From NCBI GenBank assembly GCA_900470195.1, contig UEIJ01000002.1, positions 62,001-126,000 on the forward strand: a stretch of DNA of 64,000 nt. Reading direction: 5' to 3'. Shown in pieces: positions 34,987 to 44,529 of the stretch. The first letter of the stretch is position 1. Each line of letters opens with the position of its first letter. The notes below the pieces were generated by a model. The model did not search any database and was not told the DNA's origin. It worked only from the letters and a program-made list of their open reading frames with translations. Origin of the DNA: Hyphomicrobiales bacterium (GTDB lineage Bacteria > Pseudomonadota > Alphaproteobacteria > Rhizobiales > Rhizobiaceae). Position numbers and translations under genes: made by a program.

Positions 34987-36083
34987 CACACGTCCCTCCG
35001 GTCAAAGTCGATGCGCGGATCGATCCACGTATAGGTGAGGTCGGACAGGAGGCCGACCAGAAGGCCGATCAGCGAGAAGATGAAGAGATTGGCAAACACC
35101 ACCGGATAGTCGCGGTTGATGACCGACTGGTAGCCAAGCAGGCCAAGCCCGTCGAGCGAGAAGATGGTTTCGATCAGAAGCGAGCCGGTGAAGAAGGCCG
35201 ATATGAAGGCGCCCGGAAAACCGGCAATCACGATCAGCATCGCGTTGCGGAAGACGTGGCGATAGAGAACCTGATTCTCGGTCAGCCCCTTGGCACGCGC
35301 GGTCGTCACATATTGCTTGCGGATTTCTTCGAGAAAGGAGTTCTTGGTCAGAAGCGTCGTGGTGGCGAAGGCGGAAAGCACGAGTGCGGTCACCGGCAGC
35401 ACCATGTGCCACAGATAGTCGCCGATCTTGCCCCAGAACGACATCTGCGCGAAATCCGGCGAGGTGAGGCCGCGCAGCGGAAACCAGTCGAAGAAGGAAC
35501 CGCCCGCAAAAAGCACGATCAGCAGGATGGCGAAAAGAAAGCTCGGGATCGCATAACCGACGATGATGACGGCGCTGGTCCAGGTATCGAAGCGCGAGCC
35601 GTCCTTGATCGCCTTGCGAATGCCGAGCGGGATCGAGATCATGTAGGACAGGAAAGTCAGCCACAGGCCGAGCGAGATCGAAACAGGCATCTTTTCCTTG
35701 ATGAGATCGATCACGCTGATATCGCGGAAATAGCTGCGCCCGAAATCGAAGCGCAGATAGTTCCACAGCATCTGGCCGAAGCGCTCCAGCGGCGGCTTGT
35801 CGAAACCGAACTGCTTTTCAAGATCGGCGATGAATTGCGGGTCCAGCCCCTGCGCGCCGCGATATTTGGAATTGACCGAGCCGCTATCGACAGCACTCTG
35901 GCCGAAATCGCCGCCACCGCCCGAAAGGCGGTCGAGAGCGTCGCCGCCCTGTCCGGAAAGCTGTGCGATCACCCGTTCGACCGGACCGCCGGGGGCGAAC
36001 TGAACCACAGCGAAGGAAATGGCCATGATGCCGAAAATCGTCGGGATCATCAGAAGCAGGCGGCGGAGAATATATGCGCCCAT
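34986..36083 (-). CDS. yejB: Peptide ABC transporter permease YejB
   Basis: This 365-residue permease of the OppB/DppB class opens with [20 protein letters not shown]. Six membrane segments are expected. A periplasmic insertion (about residues 40-95, glycine-rich [18 protein letters not shown]) is characteristic of YejB. The EAA loop is [22 protein letters not shown]. It pairs with YejE to form the pore and lies 33 bp after the second yejA. Confidence 0.95.
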   Translation of the reverse strand: MGAYILRRLLLMIPTIFGIMAISFAVVQFAPGGPVERVIAQLSGQGGDALDRLSGGGGDFGQSAVDSGSVNSKYRGAQGLDPQFIADLEKQFGFDKPPLERFGQMLWNYLRFDFGRSYFRDISVIDLIKEKMPVSISLGLWLTFLSYMISIPLGIRKAIKDGSRFDTWTSAVIIVGYAIPSFLFAILLIVLFAGGSFFDWFPLRGLTSPDFAQMSFWGKIGDYLWHMVLPVTALVLSAFATTTLLTKNSFLEEIRKQYVTTARAKGLTENQVLYRHVFRNAMLIVIAGFPGAFISAFFTGSLLIETIFSLDGLGLLGYQSVINRDYPVVFANLFIFSLIGLLVGLLSDLTYTWIDPRIDFDRRDV

Positions 36084-36116
36084 CAGCCCGGCTTTCTCCG
36101 CAGGTTCAGGTCAGTC

Positions 36117-37991
36117 TTATGGCTTGCCAACAGCTCTCGCCTTTTCTTCATCAATCCACCACAGCGTCTCGACAGGGAAGCCGTAATCGGGCTTCGGCTC
36201 CTTGAAACCGAACCGGTCCCAATAGGCCGCGAGATGATTCGCTGACGTCCAATTTGGAATCCAGTCGCGCCGGATACGCAAGTACCGATCGAGCACCCGC
36301 ATCGTGGCGACGAGCTCTTCACGTGTCGAAACCTTGCCGATATCCGCAATCAGCGCATCGATCAACGGATCTTCCGTGCCGGGAAGGTTGTAGCTGCCTG
36401 GCATCCCGGCCGTTTCGGAACCAAATGTGCCGGCAAGCGATTCCTGTGTCGGTGTCGGGCTGAACTGTAGCCCCAGACCCACCATGTCGAACTGGAAATC
36501 CCGCACCAGTGCCTGGTACTGGCTGGTATCGACAAGCCGGTGGCTTGCATCTATGCCGATGGCGCGCAGCTTCTGCACATAAGGATTGTATACGCGGGAG
36601 AAACCCTCCGAATTGCTCAGGATTTCGAGCACGAACTTCGATCCATCCTTGTCGTGGAACTGGCCGTTCTTGCGCTCGAAGCCTGCTGCCTCCAACAGCT
36701 TGATGGCCTCTGCAAACTGTTTCCGGTCGCGTCCCGATCCGTCCGATACCGGCATCAGCACGGCTTCGCCGAAAATGGCGTCGGGCAGCTTGCCGCGATA
36801 GCGTTCAAGCACTTTCAGCTCGTCGGGCGTAGGCAGGCCGCTTGCCTGAAAATCCGATCCGTTGAAGCAGGATTGCGAACGGGCATAGACGTTGTAGAAA
36901 AGATGCTCGTTGGTCCATTCGAAGTCGAAGCAGAGCGCGATCGCTTCCCGCACGCGCGGATCGCGAAATCGTTCGCGGCGCTGGTTCAGCGCCCAGGACT
37001 GCATCAGCGGGCGCTTTTCTGGCGGAAAGGTGCGCTTGATGACCTTTCCCTGCTGGATGGCCGGGAAATCATAAGCGGTCGCCCAGTTCTTGGAGACCGT
37101 CTCTTCGCGATAATCGATGCTGCCTTTCTTGAAGGCTTCGAATTGAGGCTGGCGGTCGCGGAAAAATTCGATGCGGATACGGTCGAAATGGTTCAAGCCT
37201 TTTTGCACCGGCAGGTCTTTCGCCCAATAGTCTGCGACGCGTTCATATTCGATGAACTGCCCGGCGGCGAAATTGCCGACCTTGTAAGCGCCGGAACCCA
37301 GCACCGGCTCCATGGTCGTGGCTTCAAAGTCGCGATCCTTGAACCAGCTTTCCGACAGGATGGGCACCTGCACGGCATCGAGAAGGGCATTGGCTCCGCG
37401 CCCCTCGCCGAAACGTATGCGCACTTCGCGATTACCGGTTGCCTCCACCTTTTCCACGCCTGCCAGATACTGGCGCAGGGTCGGATGTCCCTTCTGCTTG
37501 ATGGTCGTATAGGTGAACGCCACGTCCTTCGCCGTGATCGGCGAGCCGTCGTGAAAACGCGCTTCCTTGCGCAGCTTGAACGTGCAGCTGCGCCGGTCTT
37601 TGGAAAGCGTCGCGCTTTCCGCGATGAGGCCATAGAGGGAATCGGGCTCGTCCAGCGCCGGAGCCATCAGCATATCGAAGGTCAGCTCCATGCGCGGCGG
37701 CGCATCGCCCTTGAACGTGAAGGTGTTGAGCGTGTTGAACGTGTCGGTATTCTGGTTCCAGACCCAGATCGACGGCGCGAGATTGAACGTGCCGCCCTTC
37801 GGCGCTTCGGGGCTGGCGTAGTCGAAATGCGAAAAATCGGGACCGTATTTCAGGTCCCCGAAAGCCGAGAGTCCATGCAGCGCCTTGCCCGTCGGTATGT
37901 CGGCGAAGGCCCTTGGCGGCAGGAAGGCTGTAACGGCTGCACCTCCCGAAAGCCCCAGAAAATCGCGGCGGTTCATGCGAAGGATTGTCAT
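36117..37991 (-). CDS. yejA: YejA-type peptide-binding protein with Tat signal
   Basis: This 624-residue periplasmic binding protein belongs to solute-binding family 5. The signal MNRRDFLGLSGGAAVTAFLP carries a twin-arginine motif, so the Tat route is likely, unlike its upstream paralogue. Family features are DFSHFDYASPEAPKGGTFNL and DGSPITAKDVAFTYTTIKQ. The frame is open to a GTG at 38012 that would overlap the paralogue stop; the ATG at 37989-37991 has GAGGG upstream and places the RR motif 8 residues in. It is the second of two adjacent YejA proteins. Confidence 0.92.
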   Translation of the reverse strand: MTILRMNRRDFLGLSGGAAVTAFLPPRAFADIPTGKALHGLSAFGDLKYGPDFSHFDYASPEAPKGGTFNLAPSIWVWNQNTDTFNTLNTFTFKGDAPPRMELTFDMLMAPALDEPDSLYGLIAESATLSKDRRSCTFKLRKEARFHDGSPITAKDVAFTYTTIKQKGHPTLRQYLAGVEKVEATGNREVRIRFGEGRGANALLDAVQVPILSESWFKDRDFEATTMEPVLGSGAYKVGNFAAGQFIEYERVADYWAKDLPVQKGLNHFDRIRIEFFRDRQPQFEAFKKGSIDYREETVSKNWATAYDFPAIQQGKVIKRTFPPEKRPLMQSWALNQRRERFRDPRVREAIALCFDFEWTNEHLFYNVYARSQSCFNGSDFQASGLPTPDELKVLERYRGKLPDAIFGEAVLMPVSDGSGRDRKQFAEAIKLLEAAGFERKNGQFHDKDGSKFVLEILSNSEGFSRVYNPYVQKLRAIGIDASHRLVDTSQYQALVRDFQFDMVGLGLQFSPTPTQESLAGTFGSETAGMPGSYNLPGTEDPLIDALIADIGKVSTREELVATMRVLDRYLRIRRDWIPNWTSANHLAAYWDRFGFKEPKPDYGFPVETLWWIDEEKARAVGKP

Positions 37992-38004
37992 TCTGGCTCG
38001 GCCC

Positions 38005-39873
38005 TCATTCACTGCCGGTCTTGAGCTTGGCTTCCTTCGCAGGGTCTATCCACCAGGAGAACGGGTCAATTCCAACATAGTCGGGCTGCTTTTCAGGCAT
38101 TCCGAACTTGTTCCAGTAGGCCACGTTGATCTTGTCCGAATACCACTGCGGAATGACGTAATAGTTCCACAGAAGAGCCCGGTCGAGCGCATGGGTCGAG
38201 GCGACCAGCTCGTCGCGATCCTTGGCATAGATGACACGGTCTATCAGCTTGTCGATGGCCGGGTTCTGGATACCGGCATAGTTGCGGCTGCCCTTGTAGT
38301 CGGCGGCCTTGGAGCCCCACATGTCGCGTTGTTCATTGCCGGGCGAGGCCGTCTGCGGGATGACGGAGGTAATCACGTCATAGTCGAAGTCGTTGACGCG
38401 GGCCTGATATTGCGCCGTATCGACGATACGCACGGTGGCGTTGATGCCGATCTTGCGCAGGCTTGCGGCGAAGGGGTTGTATATGCGCTCGTCGGTCGGG
38501 TCCTTGCCGAGAAACTCGATGGTGAATGGATTGCCCTTGGCGTCGACGAGCTTGTTGCCCTGCAATGTCCAGCCTGCTTCCGAGAAGAGTTTCAGCGCGG
38601 TGCGCAGGTTTTCGCGCGTTGCCTGCGGCGTATCATAGACCGGCAGCTTGAATTCCTTGGTCAGCGCATCGGCGGGAAGCGAATCCTTCACGGTTTCGAG
38701 AATGGCCTGTTCTGCTGGCGTCGGCGGACCGCTCAGCTCCAGTTCATTGCCCGCGAAATAGCTGTTGATGCGCTTGTACTGGTTGAAGAACAGCAGCCGG
38801 TTCATCGATTCGAAGTCGAAGGCATAGGTCAGCGCCTGACGCACCTTCGGGTCCTTGAACTTGTCGCGGCGGTTGTTCAGGAAATAGCCCTGCATGCGTC
38901 CGACGGCATGGTAGGGAAACGAAGCCTTCACGACGTCGCCGCGTTGCACGGCCGGGAAATTATACTGCTCGGCCCAGCGCTGCGCGCGGTTCTCGTTGCG
39001 GTAATCATATTGGCCGCCCTTCTTGAAGGCTTCCCAGGTCGCATCCTCATTGAAATAATATTCGTAACGCAGACGGTCGAAATTATTGCGCCCTGCGTTG
39101 ACGGCCAAATCCTTACCCCAATAGTCGTCGACGCGCCCCCAGGTGATGGAGCGTCCGGGCGTCATGCTCTCGATCTTGTAGGCGGCGGAGCCGAGCGGAA
39201 CTTCCAGTGTCGGGCGGGTGATGTCGCGCTGCTTGCCCTGCGCGTCCTTGCCCTCCCACCAGTGCTTGGGCAGAACGGCAAGCTGTCCCATGATCTGCGG
39301 CAGTTCGCGGTTGCCCTTTTGGCTGAAGGTGAATTTCACCTCATGTTCGCCGGTCTTTTCCGCCTTTTCCACGTCGCCATAATATTTGTTGTAGAGCGGC
39401 GACTGCTTCTTCAGCACATCGAACGACCAGATCACGTCATCGACCGTGATCGGCTGGCCGTCATGCCATTTGGCGTTCGGATTGAGCCTGAACTTCACCC
39501 AGGAAAAATCGTCGGGATATTGAAGCGCTTCGGCAATCAGCGGATATTGCGTCGATCCCTGATCCTGCGAATCCGTCATCAGCGTATCGTAAAGCATGCC
39601 GCCGCCGAAGTCGGAGAGGCCCGCGGCGGGAACCCCTTGCACCACGAACGGATTGAGGCTGTCGAAAGTGCCGACGGCCACCATGTTCAGCGTGCCGCCC
39701 TTGGGCGCATCGGGGTTCACATAGTCGTAATGCTTGAAATCGGCTGGATATTTGGGCTCGCCGATGAGGCTGGAGGAATAGCGCCATTGGGGTTCCGCGT
39801 CATTTGCGCGAACCATAGAAACCGTGCTCGCAAGCATGGCCACCGCGAACGCACCCGCCCAAAAAGCTCTCAT
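38005..39873 (-). CDS. yejA: YejA-type peptide-binding protein with Sec signal
   Basis: This 622-residue family 5 binding protein opens the yej operon. A Sec-type signal peptide (FWAGAFAVAMLASTVSMVRA) precedes PADFKHYDYVNPDAPKGGTLNMV. The motif KWHDGQPITVDDVIWSFDVLK is typical. In Brucella and Sinorhizobium, YejABEF is linked to tolerance or uptake of antimicrobial peptides (established knowledge). GGAGAGG precedes the ATG at 39871-39873. It overlaps any GTG start of the second yejA. Two binding proteins for one pore imply a broadened ligand range. Confidence 0.93.
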   Translation of the reverse strand: MRAFWAGAFAVAMLASTVSMVRANDAEPQWRYSSSLIGEPKYPADFKHYDYVNPDAPKGGTLNMVAVGTFDSLNPFVVQGVPAAGLSDFGGGMLYDTLMTDSQDQGSTQYPLIAEALQYPDDFSWVKFRLNPNAKWHDGQPITVDDVIWSFDVLKKQSPLYNKYYGDVEKAEKTGEHEVKFTFSQKGNRELPQIMGQLAVLPKHWWEGKDAQGKQRDITRPTLEVPLGSAAYKIESMTPGRSITWGRVDDYWGKDLAVNAGRNNFDRLRYEYYFNEDATWEAFKKGGQYDYRNENRAQRWAEQYNFPAVQRGDVVKASFPYHAVGRMQGYFLNNRRDKFKDPKVRQALTYAFDFESMNRLLFFNQYKRINSYFAGNELELSGPPTPAEQAILETVKDSLPADALTKEFKLPVYDTPQATRENLRTALKLFSEAGWTLQGNKLVDAKGNPFTIEFLGKDPTDERIYNPFAASLRKIGINATVRIVDTAQYQARVNDFDYDVITSVIPQTASPGNEQRDMWGSKAADYKGSRNYAGIQNPAIDKLIDRVIYAKDRDELVASTHALDRALLWNYYVIPQWYSDKINVAYWNKFGMPEKQPDYVGIDPFSWWIDPAKEAKLKTGSE

Positions 39874-39971
39874 CCAGCCTCTCCATTTCTGCTTCGAATT
39901 TATTAGGAGAAGTCTTATGGGATTTTGCGGAGGAAGAAAGGCATGCGGGCAATAAATTTGATGCGGGCAAG

Positions 39972-39996
39972 AAAAAAGCCCGGCGAACCGGGCTTT
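39972..39996 (-). terminator. Intrinsic terminator of the cytochrome c gene
   Basis: Read leftward, the stem AAAGCCCGG / CCGGGCTTT with a 4-base TTCG loop is followed by a run of T, 24 bp after the stop of the cytochrome c gene. Confidence 0.88.
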
Positions 39997-40019
39997 GATC
40001 GTATCTCTGTGTTGCCGGC

Positions 40020-40685
40020 TTAATTGGCGGGCGCCGGTTCAGCAGGCTTCTGCTCGTCGCCTGCCGGTGCGCTGCCTTCAGCGGGCTTTTCGCCTTCGGC
40101 CGGCTTGGCGTCGCCGCCAGCGGCAGGTGCGGCATCAGCGGCCGGCAGCGGAGCCGGATTGTCGGACAGCGTGCGCAGATAAGCGATCAGATCGGCGCGT
40201 TCATTGTCCTTCTTGTCGCCGGCAAAGCCCATGGCCGTGCCTTTGATGAAGCCCTTCGGCGAGGTCAGGAACTTGTTGAGATGTTCAAAGTCCCACTTGT
40301 TGCCCGCAGCGCCGAATTCCTTCATCGCAGCCGAATAGCCGAAACCTTCAACGGAGGCAGCCGGACGGTTCACGACATCCCAAAGATGCGGACCCACCTT
40401 GTTGGCGCCACCCTTTTCACCGGTATGGCATGCAGCGCAACGCTTGAAGACGGTTTCACCGCGTGCCGGATCGGCAGACTGCAGCAAGGTCGCAATCGAA
40501 ACTTCTTCCTTGGCCGGTGCAGCTCCCCCTTCACCGGTGGAGGCTTCCGCCGCTTCGATGGCAAAGCCCGGCTTTTCAGGCGCAGGCGAGTGAAACAGCG
40601 AATCGGACAGGATGCCCGTTGTCATGACAACGAACACCGTTGCCAGAAAAGCCATGATAAACTTGTTAGTCCGGGTTGAATTCAT
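40020..40685 (-). CDS. cycM: Membrane-anchored cytochrome c (CycM type)
   Basis: This is a 221-residue class I cytochrome c. An uncleaved N-terminal anchor ([18 protein letters not shown]) holds it on the periplasmic face of the inner membrane. The haem motif CAACH is at residues 83-87, and the likely axial methionine is Met152 in [12 protein letters not shown]. CycM proteins shuttle electrons between the bc1 complex and aa3 oxidase. An alanine/proline/glutamate-rich tail of about 45 residues is low complexity. It is divergent from kdsB. Confidence 0.92.
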   Translation of the reverse strand: MNSTRTNKFIMAFLATVFVVMTTGILSDSLFHSPAPEKPGFAIEAAEASTGEGGAAPAKEEVSIATLLQSADPARGETVFKRCAACHTGEKGGANKVGPHLWDVVNRPAASVEGFGYSAAMKEFGAAGNKWDFEHLNKFLTSPKGFIKGTAMGFAGDKKDNERADLIAYLRTLSDNPAPLPAADAAPAAGGDAKPAEGEKPAEGSAPAGDEQKPAEPAPAN

Positions 40686-40931
40686 CGCCGGTCAGCGCTC
40701 CCTCTACCAAAACGCTCTCCCCGAGAACGCTCTCCTAGCCGGCATGCAAGCCTTTAAAAAAGGTCGCAATTCTCTCCCCGGCATCGGGCGGAAACTAGGT
40801 CTTTTGCCAGGGCGATGCAACACCTATAAGGGTGACCGGACCCGTGACTTTTTGACACTTTTGATGCATTTCCAGTACCAGCGAAGCGCGTTACAAGGCG
40901 TTCGCCCCCTTATAGTTCTCAAGAGGCGATC

Positions 40932-41681
40932 ATGCTGCAGACCTTAAAGACCCTCACGCTGATTCCCGCACGGATGGCCTCCACGCGCCTGCCGAACAAG
41001 CCGCTCGCCGATATTTGCGGCAAGCCGATGATCGTCCATGTGGCCGATCGCGCGGCGGCTGCGAAGCTGGGCCGGACGGTGGTTGCAACCGACAGCGAAG
41101 AGATTTTTTCGGTCGTGACCGCGCATGGCCACGAAGCCATCATGACGCGCGAGGATCACGAATCCGGTTCCGACCGCATCTATGAGGCACTTTTGAAAGT
41201 CGATCCCGCGGGCGAGGTCGATGCGGTGGTCAATGTTCAGGGCGACCTGCCGACCATCGATCCGGATATCATTCGCCGCGCGCTTCTGCCGCTGGAAGAC
41301 GGACCTGCCGACATTGCGACGCTCGGCGTCGAAATCGAGGAAGAATCGGAAAAGACCAATCCGAGCGTGGTGAAGATCGTGGGCTCGCCGCTTGCCGGCA
41401 GCCGCCGCCTGCGCGCGCTCTACTTCACCCGCGCAACCGCGCCTTATGGCGAAGGTCCGCTCTATCATCATATCGGCCTTTACGCCTATCGGCGCCCGGC
41501 ACTCGAACGCTTTGTGAAGCTCGGGCCGTCGCCTTTGGAAAAGCGCGAAAAACTCGAACAGTTGCGGGCTCTCGAAGCCGGAATGCGCATCGATGTTGAA
41601 CTGGTGAAGACGGTGCCGCTTGGCGTCGACACGCAGGCCGACCTTGACCGAGCGCGCCTTCTTGTCGCAAAGGGTATCTGA
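40932..41681 (+). CDS. kdsB: 3-deoxy-manno-octulosonate cytidylyltransferase
   Basis: KdsB activates Kdo as CMP-Kdo for lipopolysaccharide inner-core synthesis in the cytoplasm. The 249-residue protein begins with the nucleotide-binding segment [25 protein letters not shown] and contains [13 protein letters not shown] and [13 protein letters not shown]. These are standard for the family. ATG at 40932 follows AGAGGCG. It is directly followed by pheA after 30 bp. Confidence 0.96.
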   Translation: MLQTLKTLTLIPARMASTRLPNKPLADICGKPMIVHVADRAAAAKLGRTVVATDSEEIFSVVTAHGHEAIMTREDHESGSDRIYEALLKVDPAGEVDAVVNVQGDLPTIDPDIIRRALLPLEDGPADIATLGVEIEEESEKTNPSVVKIVGSPLAGSRRLRALYFTRATAPYGEGPLYHHIGLYAYRRPALERFVKLGPSPLEKREKLEQLRALEAGMRIDVELVKTVPLGVDTQADLDRARLLVAKGI

Positions 41682-41711
41682 CGACCGCTGTTAGGCGGCA
41701 ATTGAGAAAGC

Positions 41712-42584
41712 ATGGACACGATGAAAACCAACAGGATTTCCTTCCAGGGTGAAGCGGGCGCAAACTCCGATACGGCGTGCCGCAACATGTTTCCCGACAT
41801 GGAGCCTTTGCCGTGCCCGACTTTCGAGGATGCCTTTAACGCGGTTGAAACCGGCGCCGCCGACCTTGCGATGATCCCGATCGAGAACACGCTGGCCGGA
41901 CGCGTCGCCGATATTCACTATCTGCTGCCGCTCGCCGACATGCATATCGTCGGCGAATATTTCCTGCCGATCCATTTCCAGCTGATGGTGCTCCCGGGCG
42001 TCAAGCGTGAGGAAATCAAGACCGTTCACAGCCACGTCCATGCGCTTGGCCAATGCCGCAACGTCATTCGCCAGAATGGCTGGAAAGGCGTCATCGCGGG
42101 CGATACGGCAGGGGCCGCGCGTCTCGTCGCCGATATGAAGGACCGTTCAATGGCGGCATTGGCGCCACGCCTTGCCGCCGATCTCTACGGGCTCGAAATT
42201 CTGGAAGAAAATGTCGAGGATTCGGAAGACAATGTGACCCGCTTCGTGGTTCTGTCCAAGAACAAGCAATGGGCGCCGCGTCCCGAAAACGGCGAACGCA
42301 TCGTGACGACTTTTGTCTTCCGCGTGCGCAACGTCCCGGCTGCGCTCTACAAGGCGCTGGGCGGCTTTGCCACCAATGGCATCAACATGACCAAGCTCGA
42401 AAGCTATCAGATCGGCGGGCGTTTCATTGCCACGCAGTTCTATGCCGATGTGGAAGGGCACCCCGAAGATCACAATCTGCAGCTCGCGCTGGAAGAATTG
42501 CGCTTCTTCACCAAGGAAGTGCGCATCCTCGGCGTCTATCAGGGCAGCGATATTCGCGGCACGCAGCTGCTCGCCGCAGAATAA
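41712..42584 (+). CDS. pheA: Prephenate dehydratase
   Basis: This 290-residue monofunctional enzyme converts prephenate to phenylpyruvate in phenylalanine synthesis. The catalytic domain shows SFQGEAGANSDTA, ENTLAGRVADIHYLL and the diagnostic TRF motif in EDNVTRFVVLSK. A C-terminal ACT domain (ALYKALGGFATNGINMTKLESYQIGG) implies feedback control by phenylalanine. No chorismate mutase domain is fused. An in-frame ATG at 41721 (MKTNRIS) is an alternative start. It converges on nudC. Confidence 0.95.
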   Translation: MDTMKTNRISFQGEAGANSDTACRNMFPDMEPLPCPTFEDAFNAVETGAADLAMIPIENTLAGRVADIHYLLPLADMHIVGEYFLPIHFQLMVLPGVKREEIKTVHSHVHALGQCRNVIRQNGWKGVIAGDTAGAARLVADMKDRSMAALAPRLAADLYGLEILEENVEDSEDNVTRFVVLSKNKQWAPRPENGERIVTTFVFRVRNVPAALYKALGGFATNGINMTKLESYQIGGRFIATQFYADVEGHPEDHNLQLALEELRFFTKEVRILGVYQGSDIRGTQLLAAE

Positions 42585-42593
42585 GCACCGTAA

Positions 42594-43541
42594 TCACCCT
42601 GCATCATAGGCCCAGGCCTTTATGAGATGGGTTGCGATGGCGCCGGATGGCGGCACCCGCAGCCCATTTTCATGCGTGCCTTCCAGCATGGTGCGCACTT
42701 CGGCCTTCGAGAACCAGCGTCCGTCTTCCAGCTCCGAGCGGTCGATGGTGAAATCATCGCTCAAAACCTCGGCATGGCAGCCGATCATCAGCGAATAGGG
42801 AAATGGCCAGGGCTGGCTCGCATGATAGGCGACGCGGCCGATGGCGAGCCCCATTTCCTCGACGCTTTCGCGGCGCACGGCTGCCTCGATCGTTTCTCCA
42901 TGCTCGATAAAGCCCGCAAGACAGGAATAGGAGCCCGGCGCGAAATGCGGCCCGCGCGCCAGAATGCATTTTTCGCCGCGCACCGGCAGCATGATTGCCA
43001 CCGGATCGGTGCGTGGAAAATGTTCCGCGCCGCAGTTGGGGCATTGCCGTTTGGCGCCACCCGCGCGCATTTCTGTCTTCGTGCCGCAGCGTCCGCAGAA
43101 ACGGTGATTGGCGTGCCATGCGGTGAGTGCGGCGGCTTGCGCCAGCGCGCCGAGCAGGTCGGCGGACACCAGCCCCTCCGTATAGATGCTGCGATAGTCC
43201 TGCAGCCGGAACGGCGCTTCCATCGTCTCCGGGTCGAGCGGGGTTGTCAGCGCCACGATGGGCATGCCGTCCTGAAGGCCGAGCAGGATGGGCTCGTGAA
43301 GCTCAGCCGCAAATTCCTTCGCTTCGCCGAAACGGAATAATGCGCGCGGCGCTTTCTCATCGGCATAGTCGAGAAGCAGCCTGTTGCCGCCCAGCAGCAT
43401 GATTCGCGTTTCGGGAAGTTCGAGTGCCGTGAAGGCCGAATCATCTTGCCGCTTTTCGGATTGGCGGTCGATCCGGTTGCCGGAAAATCCGACAGATCGG
43501 CTTGGTTCGATTTCCGGCAGGTCATAGAGACGGAAAGCCAT
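42594..43541 (-). CDS. nudC: NAD+ diphosphatase / NADH pyrophosphatase
   Basis: This 315-residue Nudix hydrolase cleaves NADH (and NAD-capped RNA in other bacteria) to NMNH and AMP. The zinc ribbon is CGRCG and CPNCG in the middle of the protein. The Nudix box is GFIEHGETIEAAVRRESVEE, followed by the NudC-specific SQPWPFPYSLM. An N-terminal domain of about 130 residues is typical. It follows a HIT gene and a dispersed repeat on the same strand. Confidence 0.95.
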   Translation of the reverse strand: MAFRLYDLPEIEPSRSVGFSGNRIDRQSEKRQDDSAFTALELPETRIMLLGGNRLLLDYADEKAPRALFRFGEAKEFAAELHEPILLGLQDGMPIVALTTPLDPETMEAPFRLQDYRSIYTEGLVSADLLGALAQAAALTAWHANHRFCGRCGTKTEMRAGGAKRQCPNCGAEHFPRTDPVAIMLPVRGEKCILARGPHFAPGSYSCLAGFIEHGETIEAAVRRESVEEMGLAIGRVAYHASQPWPFPYSLMIGCHAEVLSDDFTIDRSELEDGRWFSKAEVRTMLEGTHENGLRVPPSGAIATHLIKAWAYDAG

Positions 43542-43570
43542 AATGGTCTCGGAATTGTGGGAGGATCAAA

Positions 43571-43633
43571 GCGCACCCCGAAAAGTGTGAAACGGTTTTC
43601 GGAAAAGATGCGCGCGAAAACAAACTAAAGCGC
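43571..43633. repeat. Dispersed imperfect palindrome, copy 3
   Basis: The core at 43571-43613 has GCGCACCCCGAAAA and TTTTCGGaaaaGATGCGC around GTGTGAAACG, with tail AAAACAAACTAAAGCGC. It lies between the HIT gene and nudC, and its tail contains the HIT stop codon (43625-43627). Confidence 0.87.
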
Positions 43634-44029
43634 TGCGCGAATGTCGGCGATGAGTTTTTCGGCGGCTTTGTCGTCATAGGTCTCGCGGGTGCCAAAACCC
43701 CAGACGGGACCGGGCCAGCCTGCATCGCCTTCATTGCGGGCGATCACATGCAGGTGCAGCTGCCGCACGATATTGCCGAGCGCTCCGGTATTGATTTTTT
43801 CGCAGCCCGTCGCCGACTTGAGCGCCTGCGCGACGATGCCGGTCTCGAAGGTCAGCATGGTCTGGTCCAGCGGCGTCATGTCGTGAATTTCGGTAAGATC
43901 GGGGCGGCGCGGCACCAGGATCAGCCATGGCCAGCGCCGGTCGTTCATCAGCCGAAGCTCGCACAGGCCGAGCTTGGCGACAGAAAAAGTATCGGCATTG
44001 AGCCGTTTATCGAGTTCGAACATTTTCAT
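43625..44029 (-). CDS. HIT-family nucleotide hydrolase/transferase
   Basis: This 134-residue histidine-triad protein has the motif QLHLHVIARN, with a Gln in the first triad position, as in rhizobial HIT proteins that act on dinucleoside polyphosphates or AMP conjugates. The N-terminal MKMFELDKRLNADTFSVAKL is typical of this group. The stop codon lies inside a dispersed repeat tail. Its position just before nudC hints at a shared role in clearing nucleotide by-products, which is inference only. Confidence 0.85.
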   Translation of the reverse strand: MKMFELDKRLNADTFSVAKLGLCELRLMNDRRWPWLILVPRRPDLTEIHDMTPLDQTMLTFETGIVAQALKSATGCEKINTGALGNIVRQLHLHVIARNEGDAGWPGPVWGFGTRETYDDKAAEKLIADIRAAL

Positions 44030-44097
44030 GCGCCGATTCTACGTGTCTGATCCAAAAGCGCCGCGCTGGGCTGCAAATGGCAATTTGCGTTTGCATC

Positions 44098-44138
44098 CGC
44101 ATAATCCCGAAAAATCTGCAACTTTTCGGGATTATGCG
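44098..44138. repeat. Perfect 16-bp inverted repeat
   Basis: CGCATAATCCCGAAAA and TTTTCGGGATTATGCG are exact complements around a 9-base loop. The arms resemble those of the dispersed palindrome with an inserted TAA, so this may be a related but more symmetrical element. It lies 68 bp beyond the start codon of the HIT gene, in the gap before the SRP RNA gene. Confidence 0.85.
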
Positions 44139-44312
44139 AGGCTTCCGGTGCTCACATACCTTAATGTACGCTGCGCTCCGGTTCTCGAAATCACCCTTTT
44201 CGCCGCAGCCTGTCGCCTTTTGCTTCAGACACTTATCAGTTTTTTTCGTCCGGCGCTTGCTTTTTGCGCGACGCCCTTCTTGCTTTTTGCTTCACAATTG
44301 ACGATATGCAGA

Positions 44313-44413
44313 CCGGGAGGTTGGTGGTGGACGAGCCACTCGCCAACCGGGTCAGGTCCGGAAGGAAGCAGCCCTAACGAGCCACGGCACGGGTCATCGT
44401 GCCAGCCTCCCAC
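44313..44413 (+). ncRNA. ffs: Signal recognition particle 4.5S RNA
   Basis: This small bacterial SRP RNA binds Ffh and targets nascent membrane proteins. The universally conserved apical loop is present as GGTCAGGTCCGGAAGGAAGC followed by AGCCCTAA. Terminal GGGAGG (44315-44320) pairs with CCTCCC (44406-44411) to close a single long hairpin. Ends are approximate. Its place directly upstream of dnaX is conserved in many bacteria. Confidence 0.93.
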
Positions 44414-44529
44414 CCCTTCTCACCGCGCCGACGACTGTTGATGGACAGCCTCTTTGGTTGACGCCGCTCATGCGTCCGGTCCAAACTGGCGGCTGAGAAG
44501 GAAGCGAATGGAGAACGGAAGGGCAGCTC

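Noticed and set aside
34959..36245. 428-codon plus-strand frame over yejB
   Set aside because: Antisense to a clear permease gene; highly charged, low-information sequence.
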